Shown here piece by piece: positions 32,942 through 43,263 of a DNA stretch of 49,138 nt. Positions within the stretch are counted from its first letter, which is position 1. Each line of letters begins with the position of its first letter. The stretch comes from Anaerolineae bacterium. GTDB lineage: Bacteria; Chloroflexota; Anaerolineae; JAFGEY01. The translations under genes and the position numbers were made by a program. The notes beneath the pieces are model-generated. The model had not been told where the DNA came from. It saw only the letters and a list, made by a program, of their open reading frames with translations, and searched no databases. The stretch lies in assembly GCA_016929775.1 (NCBI GenBank), contig JAFGIE010000145.1, forward strand, positions 1 through 49,138. The letters run 5' to 3'.

Positions 32942-34476
32942 GTGCGATCGCGTGGCGCCGCAACGTGGGTGCGCTGGCGCTGGTGCTTCTCGCCGGCGCC
33001 CTGCTGCGCGGCTTGAGCCTGGGACAGGCGGGCCTGATCGGCGACGAGAGCTACTACTGGCTGTGGTCCAAGCACCTGGCGCTGTCCTACTATGACAACC
33101 CGGCAGGCGTTGCGTTGTTGGTGCGCCTGAGCACACTGCTGGGCGGCGAATCGGAGGCGGGCATCCGGTGGCTGAACGCTGCGCTGGGCACCGGCGCCGT
33201 GTGGCTCAGCTATCTCCTCGCTCGCCGCCTCTTCTCGCGCCGGGCGGGCCTGATCGCCGCCGCACTCGTGGCGACCGGTGCGCCCTACCTGTTGGTCTCA
33301 CGCTATGTGTACACCGATGCCCTGCAGTGCGTCCTGCTGCTGGCGAATCTCGTGTTGTTGGCGCCGTTCTTGCGCGACGGCGAGGGCGGCATGCAGCGGG
33401 AAGCGGCTGGGGAGGTGGGCGCAAGGCAGGAGAACGCGTCGCGCTTGCCGACGTGGCGCTACGCAGCGGTCGGTCTGACCATGGCAGCGCTGTACAACAC
33501 CAAGTACAGCGCCTACCTGTATGGCTTGGCGGTCACGGCGTTCCTGCTCTGGCGACGGCGGCGCCTGTACGCAGACTGGCGTACGTGGTTGGCGATCGGC
33601 ATCGCCGCGTGCGGGCTGCTGCCCGTGCTCGCCTGGAACGCCGCGCGCGCGTGGGCCTCGTTCCGCTGGCAGTGGGCGCACTTTGCAGGGGGACAGGTTG
33701 CGTTGGCGGGCAACGCGCTGCATGCCGTGCGCTACCTCACGCCGCCGCTCGCGTGCGCCGCGGCGCTGGGGGTGCTGCGCTGGCGGAGGACGCAGCGCCA
33801 GCTGTTGCTGGTCGCCGCTGCAGCCCTGGTGCTCCCCGTGCTGCTCAGCCGGGCGGATAGCCCGCGCAATCTCTTGGGCGGCGTGACCCTGCTGCTGGTG
33901 CTCGCGGGCGACCTGCTCGCTGCGTGGAGCGAGGCGGCGCGCGGGCGCGCTGCGCGCAGCGCGGTGCTGCTCCTGCTTCTGGCGGTCAGCGCGATGTATG
34001 GGCTGGGCACCGTCGTGGCGACGCTCCGTCCCACGTCGCTGCCGCAGAGCTCGGCTGCGGCGTCGCTGCGCTGGGAGGGTGCGGGTTGGCAGGGGGCGGC
34101 GTTGGGATTGGACCGGGAGACGCCGGTCTTTGCCCTGGACTACCAGATCGCGGGACAGCTGCGCTACTACGGAGGGTGGGCGGCGAGCACGGCGTGGCCC
34201 CAGTACCGGTTGTGGCCTGGTCCGCAGCTGTGCGCCCAAGGCGCTGCAGGGGCAGATGCAGTGCAGGTTGTGGCGCTGGCGTACCTCGATCCGGCGACCG
34301 TGAGCGCGCGCCTATCGCAGGCCTTTGCGTCGGTCGAGGGCCCGCGTCGCGTCCTCCTGCGCGGCGCAGGCGTCGAGAAGGAGGTGTTGGTCTGGGTGGC
34401 GCGCGGGTGCCTGGTCGACGAAGCGACGTTCCTTGAGCGGTTCGACTACCTGCACTTGGCGGGTGGCTTGCCGTGA
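32938..34476 (+). CDS. GT39/ArnT-like membrane glycosyltransferase
   Basis: 512 residues from ATG 32938 (ATGA overlap). About ten or more membrane helices. The first periplasmic loop has the acidic pair of the GT-C fold (IGDESYYWLWSKHLALSYYDNP), characteristic of polyprenyl-phosphate-sugar dependent transferases such as PMT and ArnT. It probably moves a sugar from a lipid carrier to a surface acceptor. It overlaps the genes on both sides by 4 nt. Confidence 0.85.
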   Translation: MSAIAWRRNVGALALVLLAGALLRGLSLGQAGLIGDESYYWLWSKHLALSYYDNPAGVALLVRLSTLLGGESEAGIRWLNAALGTGAVWLSYLLARRLFSRRAGLIAAALVATGAPYLLVSRYVYTDALQCVLLLANLVLLAPFLRDGEGGMQREAAGEVGARQENASRLPTWRYAAVGLTMAALYNTKYSAYLYGLAVTAFLLWRRRRLYADWRTWLAIGIAACGLLPVLAWNAARAWASFRWQWAHFAGGQVALAGNALHAVRYLTPPLACAAALGVLRWRRTQRQLLLVAAAALVLPVLLSRADSPRNLLGGVTLLLVLAGDLLAAWSEAARGRAARSAVLLLLLAVSAMYGLGTVVATLRPTSLPQSSAAASLRWEGAGWQGAALGLDRETPVFALDYQIAGQLRYYGGWAASTAWPQYRLWPGPQLCAQGAAGADAVQVVALAYLDPATVSARLSQAFASVEGPRRVLLRGAGVEKEVLVWVARGCLVDEATFLERFDYLHLAGGLP

Positions 34477-35777
34477 TCGAAAAGCTGCGTGCAAGGCAGG
34501 GCTGGGGCGGGCGCGCCCTGGCGCGGGTCAGCGTGAACGCCGCGGCGCTGCTGATCGGGCAGGCGGGCGCGCGCGTCCTGAACCTGGTGCTGATCGCGCG
34601 CCTGACCCGTGCGCTGGGCCTGGCGGCGCTGGGCCGCTACCTGCTGGCGATGACGGCACAGGCGATCGCCCTCGCGGCGGCGGACCTGGGGCTGAGCACC
34701 TACGCGACTCGCGAGCTGGCGCGCAGAGAGGGGCTCGACGCCGAGGCGATCTGGGGCACAGTGCTCGGGCTCAAGCTCGCCGCGGTCCTGATCGCGGTCC
34801 TCGCCTTGGACACGCTGGTCGCGTCCCTCTTTCCAGAGGAGAGCCGCGTGCTGATCTGGTGGGCCTCGGCATCGCTGTTGCCGGACGCCTTTAGCGCAGC
34901 TGCCACGGCTCTGATCAAGGCCCGACAGCGCATGGCGGTGAGCAGCGCGATCGGCCTCGCCACGCGGACGCTGTACGTGCTCGCCGGGCTGACCATGCTG
35001 TGGCGGGGGTACGGCGCACAGGCGCTCTTGATCGCCTACAGCGCCGTCGGCACGATGGGCGCCGCGGCTTATGCGGTTGTGCTCCGTCGCTGGGACGTGC
35101 ACGCCCGCTGGTCGGCGCTCGCGAAGCGCTGGCGCGCAGTGCTGGGCGAGTCGGTTCCCTTTGCCTTGACGAGCTTGGTCACCATGCTCTATACCCGCCT
35201 CGACCTGCTGGTCCTGTCTTACTGGCACGGCGATGTCGCCGCCGGCGTGTATGGGTCAGCCTACCGGCTGTGGGAGGCGCTGGGTATGATCCCGGCAAGC
35301 TATCTGGATGCGTTCTTTCCCGAGCTCGCCCGATCGAGCGGCGAGGCGGGCGGGCGGGCGCGGCTGCGCGCGCTCTACACGCGCGGGCGCCGGGTCCTGT
35401 GGGTCGCGATCCCGTTGCTGGTCGTGCCCTGCCTGCTGCTCGCCACGCCGATCATCTCGCTCCTCTACGGTCGGACGGCAGAGACAGCGGTCTCGAGCGC
35501 GCTCTTTCGGGTCCTGCTGTGTGCCTTTCCCATGACCTACCTGTACCTGCTCGATGGGCACGCATTGTACGCGGCGGGGCAGCAGCGGCACGTCACGGTG
35601 GTCATGATCGCCGTGACAGCGCTGAATGCGCTCGCGAACCTGCTGCTCATTCCTCGCTGGAGCTACTGGGCTGCCGTGGGCGTTGCGCTAGGCTCCGAGT
35701 CGCTGATCCTGATCCTGCTGCACAGCGCCGTGCGGCGCGCCATCCTGCGTCCGCAAGTGGACGAGGCGGCGGCATGA
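34473..35777 (+). CDS. Polysaccharide flippase (Wzx/MATE-like)
   Basis: 434 residues with 12-14 predicted helices, beginning SVNAAALLIGQAGARVLNLV. It has the pattern of polysaccharide-transport proteins of the MOP superfamily (YTRLDLLVLSYWHGDVAAGVYGSAYRLWEAL). It would flip an undecaprenyl-linked oligosaccharide across the membrane for the downstream ligase-like protein. GTG start, overlapping the preceding gene by 4 nt. Confidence 0.85.
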   Translation: MIEKLRARQGWGGRALARVSVNAAALLIGQAGARVLNLVLIARLTRALGLAALGRYLLAMTAQAIALAAADLGLSTYATRELARREGLDAEAIWGTVLGLKLAAVLIAVLALDTLVASLFPEESRVLIWWASASLLPDAFSAAATALIKARQRMAVSSAIGLATRTLYVLAGLTMLWRGYGAQALLIAYSAVGTMGAAAYAVVLRRWDVHARWSALAKRWRAVLGESVPFALTSLVTMLYTRLDLLVLSYWHGDVAAGVYGSAYRLWEALGMIPASYLDAFFPELARSSGEAGGRARLRALYTRGRRVLWVAIPLLVVPCLLLATPIISLLYGRTAETAVSSALFRVLLCAFPMTYLYLLDGHALYAAGQQRHVTVVMIAVTALNALANLLLIPRWSYWAAVGVALGSESLILILLHSAVRRAILRPQVDEAAA

Positions 35778-37165
35778 GCGTGAGCAGGGCGCGTTGGGCG
35801 CGGCGCCTGCTGTGGGTCAGCCGCGTGGCCTTTGCCGCGAGCGCTCTCCTGGCAATGATGACCCCGGCGTGGGAAGAGGGCACCTTTACCCATCTCCCGC
35901 TCGCGACGTTCCGCCTCAGCGGTCAGCGGTTCTCGGTGGGCGCCTTGGCGTTCCTACCGGGAATCAGCGTCGCGGCGTGGGTCGCCGCGCGCCTGGCGGC
36001 GGGCCGTACCTGGGGCTGGCGCTGGGGACCGCCGCACATCGCCGTGCCGGTGTTTGGGTTTGCCGTGCTGGCTGCGATCCGCATTTGGCCGATCCACATC
36101 CAGCACACGGCAGTCGTCACCGCGGTATCCCTTGTCCTGTTCGTGGGCGCCTACTTGTACGCGCTGCAGACGTACTCACTCGCCCAGGCGACGTGGCTCC
36201 TGGCTGCGCTGCTGGCGCTGCAGGGCGGGATCGCCGTGCTGCAGTTCCTCAGACAGGGCGCGATAGGCTTGTCCTGGCTCGGCGAGCTGCCGCTCGATCC
36301 CCACGGGCAGGGGGTGAGCGTGATCGAGGCTGCCGGGCAGCGCTGGCTGCGCGCGTACGGGATGACGCCGCACCCAAACGTGCTGGGCGGCTACCTGAGC
36401 ATGTGCGCGCTGGTTTGCCTCGGTGCGCTGCTCGGCGGGGCAGGGCGCGGGCGCCGCTGGCTGTGGGCTGCCCTGGTCGCAGGCGGGTTGGGGCTGTTCT
36501 GCACTTTCTCGCGCTCCGCATGGCTGGGGGCGGCGGTCGGCGTCGCATACCTGGTCGTCGTGACGCGGCTGTGGCGCGCCGTCGACTGGCGCGCGCCGCG
36601 CACGCGGCGCCAGCTCGCGATCGGGACGGCGCTGCTGGTCGTCGCCGGAGCCGTGCTGGGCATCCTGTATGGCGAGCTGCTCGTGACGCGCGTCTTCCGG
36701 TTGGGCAGCCCGCTCGAAGCCACGTCGATCCAGGAACGGCTGGTGGACTATGCGCAGGCGTGGCGCCTGATCCGGACAGTGCCGCTCAAGGGCACGGGGT
36801 CGGGGTACTATATCGGGGCGCTGTGGGCGGGGGTGGGCGAGGACCGCCCTCCTGGATTTCGAAGGGTACACAGCACGCCGCTCCTCGCGGCAGCAGAGCT
36901 GGGGATCGGTGGCGCAGTGCTCTGGCTGTGGATGCTGCTCGCCCCTGCGGCGGCGCTGGCGCGCCGGTCGGCGCGCGCTGGCGTGCCGGCAGAGCGTGCC
37001 GCTGCCGGGTGGGCAGCGGCGATGCTGGTGGCAGCGGTGCTCGGCTTGTTCGACAGTTACCTGTACGTGCCCTCTACGTGGTGGCCCGCCCTGTTCCTGG
37101 GTATCGTCGCTGGCGCCTGGGCGCGCGCGTGGACGGCAGCGCAGGGCGGGGAGGAGGGGCAGTGA
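35774..37165 (+). CDS. O-antigen ligase/polymerase-like protein (WaaL/Wzy family)
   Basis: 463 residues from ATG 35774 (ATGA overlap). At least ten helices, with a large loop near GSGYYIGALWAGVGEDRPPGFRRVHSTP and the helix-flanked GMTPHPNVLGGYL and FSRSAWLGAAVG segments seen in the Wzy_C family. It would polymerise glycan or ligate it to an acceptor outside the membrane. No classical lipopolysaccharide genes are present, so the acceptor may be a protein or lipoglycan. Confidence 0.85.
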   Translation: MSVSRARWARRLLWVSRVAFAASALLAMMTPAWEEGTFTHLPLATFRLSGQRFSVGALAFLPGISVAAWVAARLAAGRTWGWRWGPPHIAVPVFGFAVLAAIRIWPIHIQHTAVVTAVSLVLFVGAYLYALQTYSLAQATWLLAALLALQGGIAVLQFLRQGAIGLSWLGELPLDPHGQGVSVIEAAGQRWLRAYGMTPHPNVLGGYLSMCALVCLGALLGGAGRGRRWLWAALVAGGLGLFCTFSRSAWLGAAVGVAYLVVVTRLWRAVDWRAPRTRRQLAIGTALLVVAGAVLGILYGELLVTRVFRLGSPLEATSIQERLVDYAQAWRLIRTVPLKGTGSGYYIGALWAGVGEDRPPGFRRVHSTPLLAAAELGIGGAVLWLWMLLAPAAALARRSARAGVPAERAAAGWAAAMLVAAVLGLFDSYLYVPSTWWPALFLGIVAGAWARAWTAAQGGEEGQ

Positions 37166-37998
37166 ACGAAGCGGGGCGCTACCGCGCGATCGGAAGGGGC
37201 TTTGACGCTTCGGCTGCGGCGTACGACGGCGAGATCGGCCACAATCCGGCGATGCAGTACATGCGATCGGTGAGCCTGGAGACGCTGTGCTCGACCTTCA
37301 GCCCCGGGCAGCGTGTGCTCGAGATCGGCTGCGGCACCGGCGCGGAGGCGATAGCCCTCGCCGCGCGCGGCGTGCGCGTCGTGGCGACCGATCTCTCGGA
37401 AGAGATGATCGGGCAGACGCGGGCCAAGGTCGCGGCGGCGGGCCTGGCGGGGTGGGTCGAGGCGCGGACCCTGGCAGCGGGCGAGCTGGGCGCGCTCCTG
37501 GCGGAAGGGGAGCAGGGCAGGTTTGACGGTGCCTATTCCAGCTTTGGCCCGCTGAATGGCGAGCCCGACCTGACTGCCGTCGGCGAGACGCTGGGCGCCC
37601 TGCTGCGTCCGGGAAGCCGTTTGGTGGCGAGCGTCATGAACCGCTTCTATGCGTTCGAGGTGCTGTGGTATGCCGGGCACGGGCGCCTGGGTCAGGCGGT
37701 GCGCCGCTGGGGGGGCATGACGATGGCGACGGTATCTCCGAGCCTGCCGGTTGTGGTGCCGACCTGGTACCACACGCCGGGAGCCTTTGCGCGCGCGTTC
37801 GCGGGCTGGTTCCGCGTCGTGCGATATCAGGCGCTGCCGCTGCTGCTCCCTCCGCCCTACCTCGATTACCTGTGGCGCGAGCGCGCCGCGTGGGTGGCGC
37901 GCCTGCGCGCGTGGGAGCAGCGGTTAGCGGGGCGGTGGCCCCTGGCGGCGCTGGGCGATCACTTTTTGATCGTCATGGAGCGCGCTGGCGCGGCGTGA
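37162..37998 (+). CDS. SAM-dependent methyltransferase
   Basis: 278 residues from GTG 37162, overlapping the ligase-like gene by 4 nt, with GGAGGGG upstream. Motif I is VLEIGCGTGAEAIALAARG, followed by VVATDLSEEMIGQ and a GSRLVASVMNR segment. It lacks the zinc ribbon of the earlier methyltransferase in this operon. It is the last gene of the block and probably methylates a glycan or its lipid carrier. It converges with the glycoside hydrolase gene, 24 bp away, with no visible terminator. Confidence 0.83.
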   Translation: MNEAGRYRAIGRGFDASAAAYDGEIGHNPAMQYMRSVSLETLCSTFSPGQRVLEIGCGTGAEAIALAARGVRVVATDLSEEMIGQTRAKVAAAGLAGWVEARTLAAGELGALLAEGEQGRFDGAYSSFGPLNGEPDLTAVGETLGALLRPGSRLVASVMNRFYAFEVLWYAGHGRLGQAVRRWGGMTMATVSPSLPVVVPTWYHTPGAFARAFAGWFRVVRYQALPLLLPPPYLDYLWRERAAWVARLRAWEQRLAGRWPLAALGDHFLIVMERAGAA

Positions 37999-38022
37999 GC
38001 CGTAGCGCTGTCTGCCGTCAGC

Positions 38023-39692
38023 CTACCTGCCTGCGCGGGCCTTGATCGTGGCGCGACCGAGCAGCGTCCCTGCAGCGACACAGCCGACCACGAGCAAGAC
38101 GACAGGCACGACCGGAAAGGCGGGCGTTGCGGCGGCGATGACCTGGAACGCGTCGACTGCGCACTGCCTGCCCTGTGCCTCTGGGTGGGTGGCGTCGCTG
38201 ACGGTCAGCCGCAGCGTCTGCCGTCGTGCGCCCGCGCCCTGCACCACGGGCAGCGAAATCCGTCGCGGCGTCGGCGCATACAGCTCGACGTACGACCGCC
38301 CCTGCGCATCGGTCGGCAAGCCAGACACGTTCTGCCCGCCCAGGGTGACCAGCATCTGCCCACCCTCTGGCCCAGCCCAGGCGATGAGCTGTACCTGCTG
38401 TCCAGAGAAAGTGAGCGCCAGGTTGCTGCCCGGCTGCTCGCTGATTGCGACCGCGCCTCCGCTGGCAGACGGGTCGATCCGCGTGCGCCACTGGCTGGGC
38501 GGCGCCTGGACCGCCGCACTGCTCTCCTCATAGTAACCCGGACCGGCTTCGCTCAGCTGGGCGGCGCGGTCCTTGATCGCAAAGTAGATGCGGCGCGGGA
38601 TAAAGTCCACGTCGACCATGCGAAAGTAGTAACTCGCCTGGTCGGGAGGGATGTCGCCCACCTGGCGGAAGTACCAGATGTTGAACACCCCCGCCCAAGG
38701 CCAGTTCTCCAGCGCGTATTCCAGCCCTTGCAAGGTGTAGGCAGCCTGCTGCTCCTCGCTCACGCGCTGCCAGGTCAGGTCCTCTTGCGCAAAGGATGCC
38801 GGCGCAGCGTTCCAGGCGTACTCGTTGAACCACACAGCCTTGTCCGCGTCGCCATAGCGTACCATGATCTCGCGCTGCAGGCTGGCGCGCGCAAAGTTCA
38901 GCTTGCTTGGCGAAGGGGCGTCATCTGGGGGCAGGTCCATCCCGAACGCGTTCGCGGCGAGGATGTCAAAGTAGGCTGCTGCTCCAGCCTCGTACATCTC
39001 TTCGAGGAACTGCAGGTCGTTCATGGCGCGCCACTTGCCCGGCTCGGGATGCGGTTCGCCGAGCGTGATCGCCAGCGGCGCGCCCAGGACATACACGTCG
39101 GGATCGGCCTCCTTGGCGCGTTGGTAGGCGATCCGCAACAAGTCGACGTATCCCGCCGGATCGACAGGGCGGTTTCCCCACTCGATGTACAAGTTGGGCT
39201 CGTTCCAGATCTGGACGTGCTGGACGCGCCCACGATAGTGCTCGACAAAGCGGTATACGAACTCGCCATAGTCTGCCAGATCGTCGGGCGGGCGCCCTGG
39301 CATGCTGTTGTCCTGGCGTGACCAGTTGGGCGCGCCGTCGAGGCGGGCGATGACCCGCAGACCGTAGGACTCGCACAAGTCAACGATCGCGTCGTACTTT
39401 TCCCAGCGATAGTGCCCCGGCTGAGGCTCGATCTCGGCCCACACGAACTGCTGCTTGGCCCACCGGATCCCGGCATCGCGCGCCATGTGGACCGTCTCTT
39501 CGCGTTTCCAGGCTTCGACCTCGCGCTCTAGGAAAAAGTTGGCGCCCAGGGGGTGGACGTCCGTGTTGGGGATCTCGCGCGGGGCGCGTCCCGCGACGAT
39601 GTCCGCGGAGGGGTGCACCAGCGGATAGAGCACGACCCCCAGCGCGATCAGGAGGGCGACCAGGATCACCAGCAGGATAGCGGACCGGCGGT

Positions 39693-39696
<4 letters not shown>
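38023..39696 (-). CDS. Membrane-anchored clan GH-A glycoside hydrolase (GH39/GH5-like)
   Basis: 557 residues. N-terminal helix (ILLVILVALLIALGVVLYPL), then a TIM-barrel-like catalytic region with Glu166 in WNEPN as acid/base and Glu292 in WFNEYAWN as likely nucleophile. The sequence from about 390 is beta-rich, and the C-terminus has a second membrane helix (PVVPVVLLVVGCVAAGTLL). The protein is thus tethered at both ends outside the cell. It may trim the surface glycan made by the convergent operon. GTG start, 4-nt overlap with lgt. Confidence 0.85.
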
Positions 39697-40544
<848 letters not shown>

Positions 40545-40558
40545 GTCAACCTCGTGCG

Positions 40559-41842
40559 TCAGGCAGGACTTGCTGGCGGGTCAGTTGGTGCGTTGTCCTC
40601 GGGCGCCAGGTTCGGACCGAGGGGGGCGGCGAGGCGGACTGTCGTGCCTTTGCCCTGTGCCGATTGGATGGAAAGCGTGCCCTGGATCAGGGCTGCGCGT
40701 TCACGCATGATGACCATACCCAGGCTGCCGTGCGATCGGTAGGCGGTATCCAGGCTGGCGGGGTCAAAGCCCACGCCATCGTCCCGGACGGCGACGGTCA
40801 GTTCGTTGTCTTGGGCGTGGACCGAGAGCCAGATGTTGCCGCCGTCGGCGTGCTTGCGCGCATTGGTGACCGCTTCCTGGACGACGGCAAAGACGGCAGA
40901 ACTCGCCTGCGCGGTCAGGGGCGGGATCTGGACTGGCGCATCGAAATGCACGGCAAACCGCTCTACTTCGGCGAGCCGCGTGCAATAGGCCTGCAGCGCC
41001 GGGATCAGGCCCTTCGTCTCGAGGATCACCGGGCGCAGGTCGAACAGCATGCTGCGCAGCTGATGCATCGCGCGCTTGGCGAGCGACTCGATCTCCTCGA
41101 GTTCGCCGGCGACCTTGTCCGGTTCGCTGTCCAGCAGTCGGTGGATGAACTGCAGGTTCATGGCGATCGCGGCGACGAGCTGTGTGGGCCCATCGTGCAG
41201 GTCGCGCGCTAGATCGCGGCGCAGGTCCTCTTCGAGCGCCACCAGGCGATCGCGCTCCTCGCGCAGGTCCTGGTAGAGCTGTGCGTTGCGCAGGGCGATC
41301 GCCGACTGGGCGGCAAGGGTCGCCAGCAGCGACTGGTCGACCTCGCTGAAAGAGTGCCCCTCCTGCTTGTTCAGGACCTGGATCACGCCGATCGCCTTGC
41401 CGCGCACGATCATGGGGGCGCAGATCATCGAGGTCACTGCGAAACCGACGCTGCGCGGCACCTCGGCGTAGAAGCGGTGGTCTTGGCGCGTGTCATCTAC
41501 GACCACCGTCTGCTTGTGCTGCAGCACCCACCCGGCGATGCCCTGGTGGCGTCCCATGCGCGTGCCGATCAACCGGTCGCCCCCACCTCCCTCCACGACG
41601 CGGAACACCAGCTCGTCTGTGATCTCGTCGAGCAGGATCAGCGAGCCCGCTGTGCCTGCCGTGAGCTGGACTGCTGTGCGCAGGATGTGATGGAGCAGGT
41701 GGTCAATGTCGACCTCGGAGACCAGGTCCTGGTAGATCCGCTGCAGGGCGTGGTACCGGTCGATCTCGCGCTGCAGGGCGTCACGTTCTTGTTGGAGCGC
41801 CGCAAGCTCCGGCGGCGGCATCGTGCTGTCGTGAGACGTCAT
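40559..41842 (-). CDS. GAF-domain sensor histidine kinase (HisKA_3/NarL-partner type)
   Basis: 427 residues from ATG 41842 (AAGGGAAG upstream). A coiled coil (about 10-45), a GAF domain (about 45-190), the HisKA_3 phosphoacceptor His216 (LARDLHDGPTQ) and a HATPase domain with NARKHADGG, DDGVGF and HGSLGMVIMRERA. There is no membrane segment, so it is a cytoplasmic sensor. The proper partner would be a LuxR/NarL-type regulator, but none is adjacent. A promoter lies just upstream and lgt follows closely. Confidence 0.92.
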   Translation of the reverse strand: MTSHDSTMPPPELAALQQERDALQREIDRYHALQRIYQDLVSEVDIDHLLHHILRTAVQLTAGTAGSLILLDEITDELVFRVVEGGGGDRLIGTRMGRHQGIAGWVLQHKQTVVVDDTRQDHRFYAEVPRSVGFAVTSMICAPMIVRGKAIGVIQVLNKQEGHSFSEVDQSLLATLAAQSAIALRNAQLYQDLREERDRLVALEEDLRRDLARDLHDGPTQLVAAIAMNLQFIHRLLDSEPDKVAGELEEIESLAKRAMHQLRSMLFDLRPVILETKGLIPALQAYCTRLAEVERFAVHFDAPVQIPPLTAQASSAVFAVVQEAVTNARKHADGGNIWLSVHAQDNELTVAVRDDGVGFDPASLDTAYRSHGSLGMVIMRERAALIQGTLSIQSAQGKGTTVRLAAPLGPNLAPEDNAPTDPPASPA

Positions 41843-41882
41843 CGGTGCTTCCCTTATGCCGTGGATCGGCGAACGTGAAGAG

Positions 41883-41911
41883 ATTGTATCACGATCCCGA
41901 TGGCAGATCAA
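41883..41911 (-). promoter_or_regulatory. Promoter for the sensor kinase-lgt-hydrolase unit
   Basis: On the minus strand TTGATC (41911-41906), 17 bp, TACAAT (41888-41883), about 40 nt ahead of the kinase ATG. Confidence 0.7.
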
Positions 41912-41984
41912 GGCGGGGAGAGCCTGGGCGTGTGCCCGCCGGCGCGTCGTCTGTGCGCCGCTGCCGACACCGGCGATCGCAGCG

Positions 41985-42728
41985 CTATGCTGTCTTTTTG
42001 CCCACCGTGGCGAGATAGATCGTGAACGCGCTCTCCCCGTCGACGCCCAAGAGCTGGTTCATGTGGTCGTCGTCGTAGGCGGCGATGGCGCAGACGCCGC
42101 AGCCGATCGACTCGGCGCCGAGGTAGAGGTTCTGGCAGACGTGCCCGGCATCGAGGTGCAGGTAGCGGTAGCCCCGCTCTCCATACCGCCAGTTCATGCG
42201 GTAGGGTATGGCAGTCCAGATCAGGGTCGCTGCGCTGGTCATGACAAAGCGCTGCCCAAAGGCTGCCGCCGTGACTGCCTCGGCGATGCCGGGATCGGTG
42301 TCGTGCACGACCAGCTCGTGTGCGATGGCGCCATAGCGGTACAGGCCCGGTTGGATGTCCGTCACCCGGTTCGCGAGCACGTAGGTCTCGAAGGCGTGCC
42401 GCGCGCCGGCAGAAGGCACGGTGCGCAGGGTCACCGGTTGGGTGAGCACCTCTTTGACCCCTTGCGTGCACCACAGCAGGTAGGAGAGCTCGACCAGCGC
42501 GAGCGGCGCGCGGGCATAGCTGCGGACACTGCGCCGCTGGCGGATCGCGTCGCGCACGCTGATCTCGCTGCTCGGGCACATTGCCGGATCGGGGAGTGCG
42601 ATGGTAGAACGCGATCGGTCATACGGTTGCTCCACAGGCGGCTGGGGCAGACCACGCATCTGGTCCGACGGGGGCAGGTGATGGTGCTTGGTGCGCTCGA
42701 TAAAGGCCTTGCCGATGCTCTCGTCCAT
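41985..42728 (-). CDS. SagB/ThcOx-type FMN oxidoreductase
   Basis: 247 residues from ATG 42728 (AAGGAG upstream). The nitroreductase fold of the SagB family is seen in RRSVRSYARAPLALVELSYLLW, VPSAGARHAFETYV, and AGHVCQNLYLGAESIGCGVCAIAAYDDDHMNQLLGVDG (two segments). In ribosomal peptide pathways SagB oxidises azolines to azoles, but stand-alone homologues are widespread and of unknown substrate. No YcaO cyclodehydratase or precursor peptide is nearby. It follows the 101-residue gene after 180 bp. Confidence 0.85.
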   Translation of the reverse strand: MDESIGKAFIERTKHHHLPPSDQMRGLPQPPVEQPYDRSRSTIALPDPAMCPSSEISVRDAIRQRRSVRSYARAPLALVELSYLLWCTQGVKEVLTQPVTLRTVPSAGARHAFETYVLANRVTDIQPGLYRYGAIAHELVVHDTDPGIAEAVTAAAFGQRFVMTSAATLIWTAIPYRMNWRYGERGYRYLHLDAGHVCQNLYLGAESIGCGVCAIAAYDDDHMNQLLGVDGESAFTIYLATVGKKTA

Positions 42729-42908
42729 TGGGGCGCTCCTTGTCCGGATAGGGTGGCGTGCAGGAGGTCGATCGTGGGCTCGGTCGCGTGGAGCCACGGG
42801 GGCCCGTGCGCGGCAGCGATCTCGACCTGTGTGACGTGGTCCTCCTCAGTGAGAATGGCATCCACGTTTCGCGGGCGCGTGCGGCCTCGCGCGCGGAGGG
42901 GCCTGTCC

Positions 42909-43214
42909 TCAGAACTGGAAGTGATCGGCTGCCTTGACGACGCGTTCCTGGTAATCGGTGACGTACTGCTTGACCTCTTTGACGATCTCTTTCCACTCGT
43001 CACTGCCCAGTATCGCCTCGAGCTTGCTCTCCAGTCCCTTGCGCGGAATGAACCCGAGCAGGATCTCGGGCGCATCGCCATAGATCGTATAGTAGGCGTC
43101 GCGCAGTTCGAGGCCCAAGGGCGAGGCCTTGTTCATCAGTTCACGAACGTGATGAAAGAGCTCGCGCTCGTGTTGTGGGTGGCTGTTCCACGTCAGCAGG
43201 ACCTTCTTGGCCAT
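42909..43214 (-). CDS. Conserved hypothetical protein, 101 residues
   Basis: From ATG 43214, chosen for GGAG upstream and the start MAKKVLLTWN. Not recognised. Alternating strand and helix segments (KKVLLTWNSHPQHERELFHHV, YYTIYGDAPEILLGFIPRKG, DEWKEIVKEVKQYVTDYQERV in separate regions) suggest a compact alpha/beta fold. It lies 49 bp after the IscU-IscX fusion and is probably co-transcribed with it. Confidence 0.75.
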   Translation of the reverse strand: MAKKVLLTWNSHPQHERELFHHVRELMNKASPLGLELRDAYYTIYGDAPEILLGFIPRKGLESKLEAILGSDEWKEIVKEVKQYVTDYQERVVKAADHFQF

Positions 43215-43263
43215 GAACCTGACTCCGCGATAGTCCGAAGCAAGCGACCAGACCCGGGCGCGC

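Noticed and set aside
42729..42860. Open minus-strand stretch between the 101-residue gene and the SagB gene with gene-like codons
   Set aside because: It has no start with a ribosome binding site and would run out of frame into the SagB gene. It might be a decayed coding remnant but cannot be supported.
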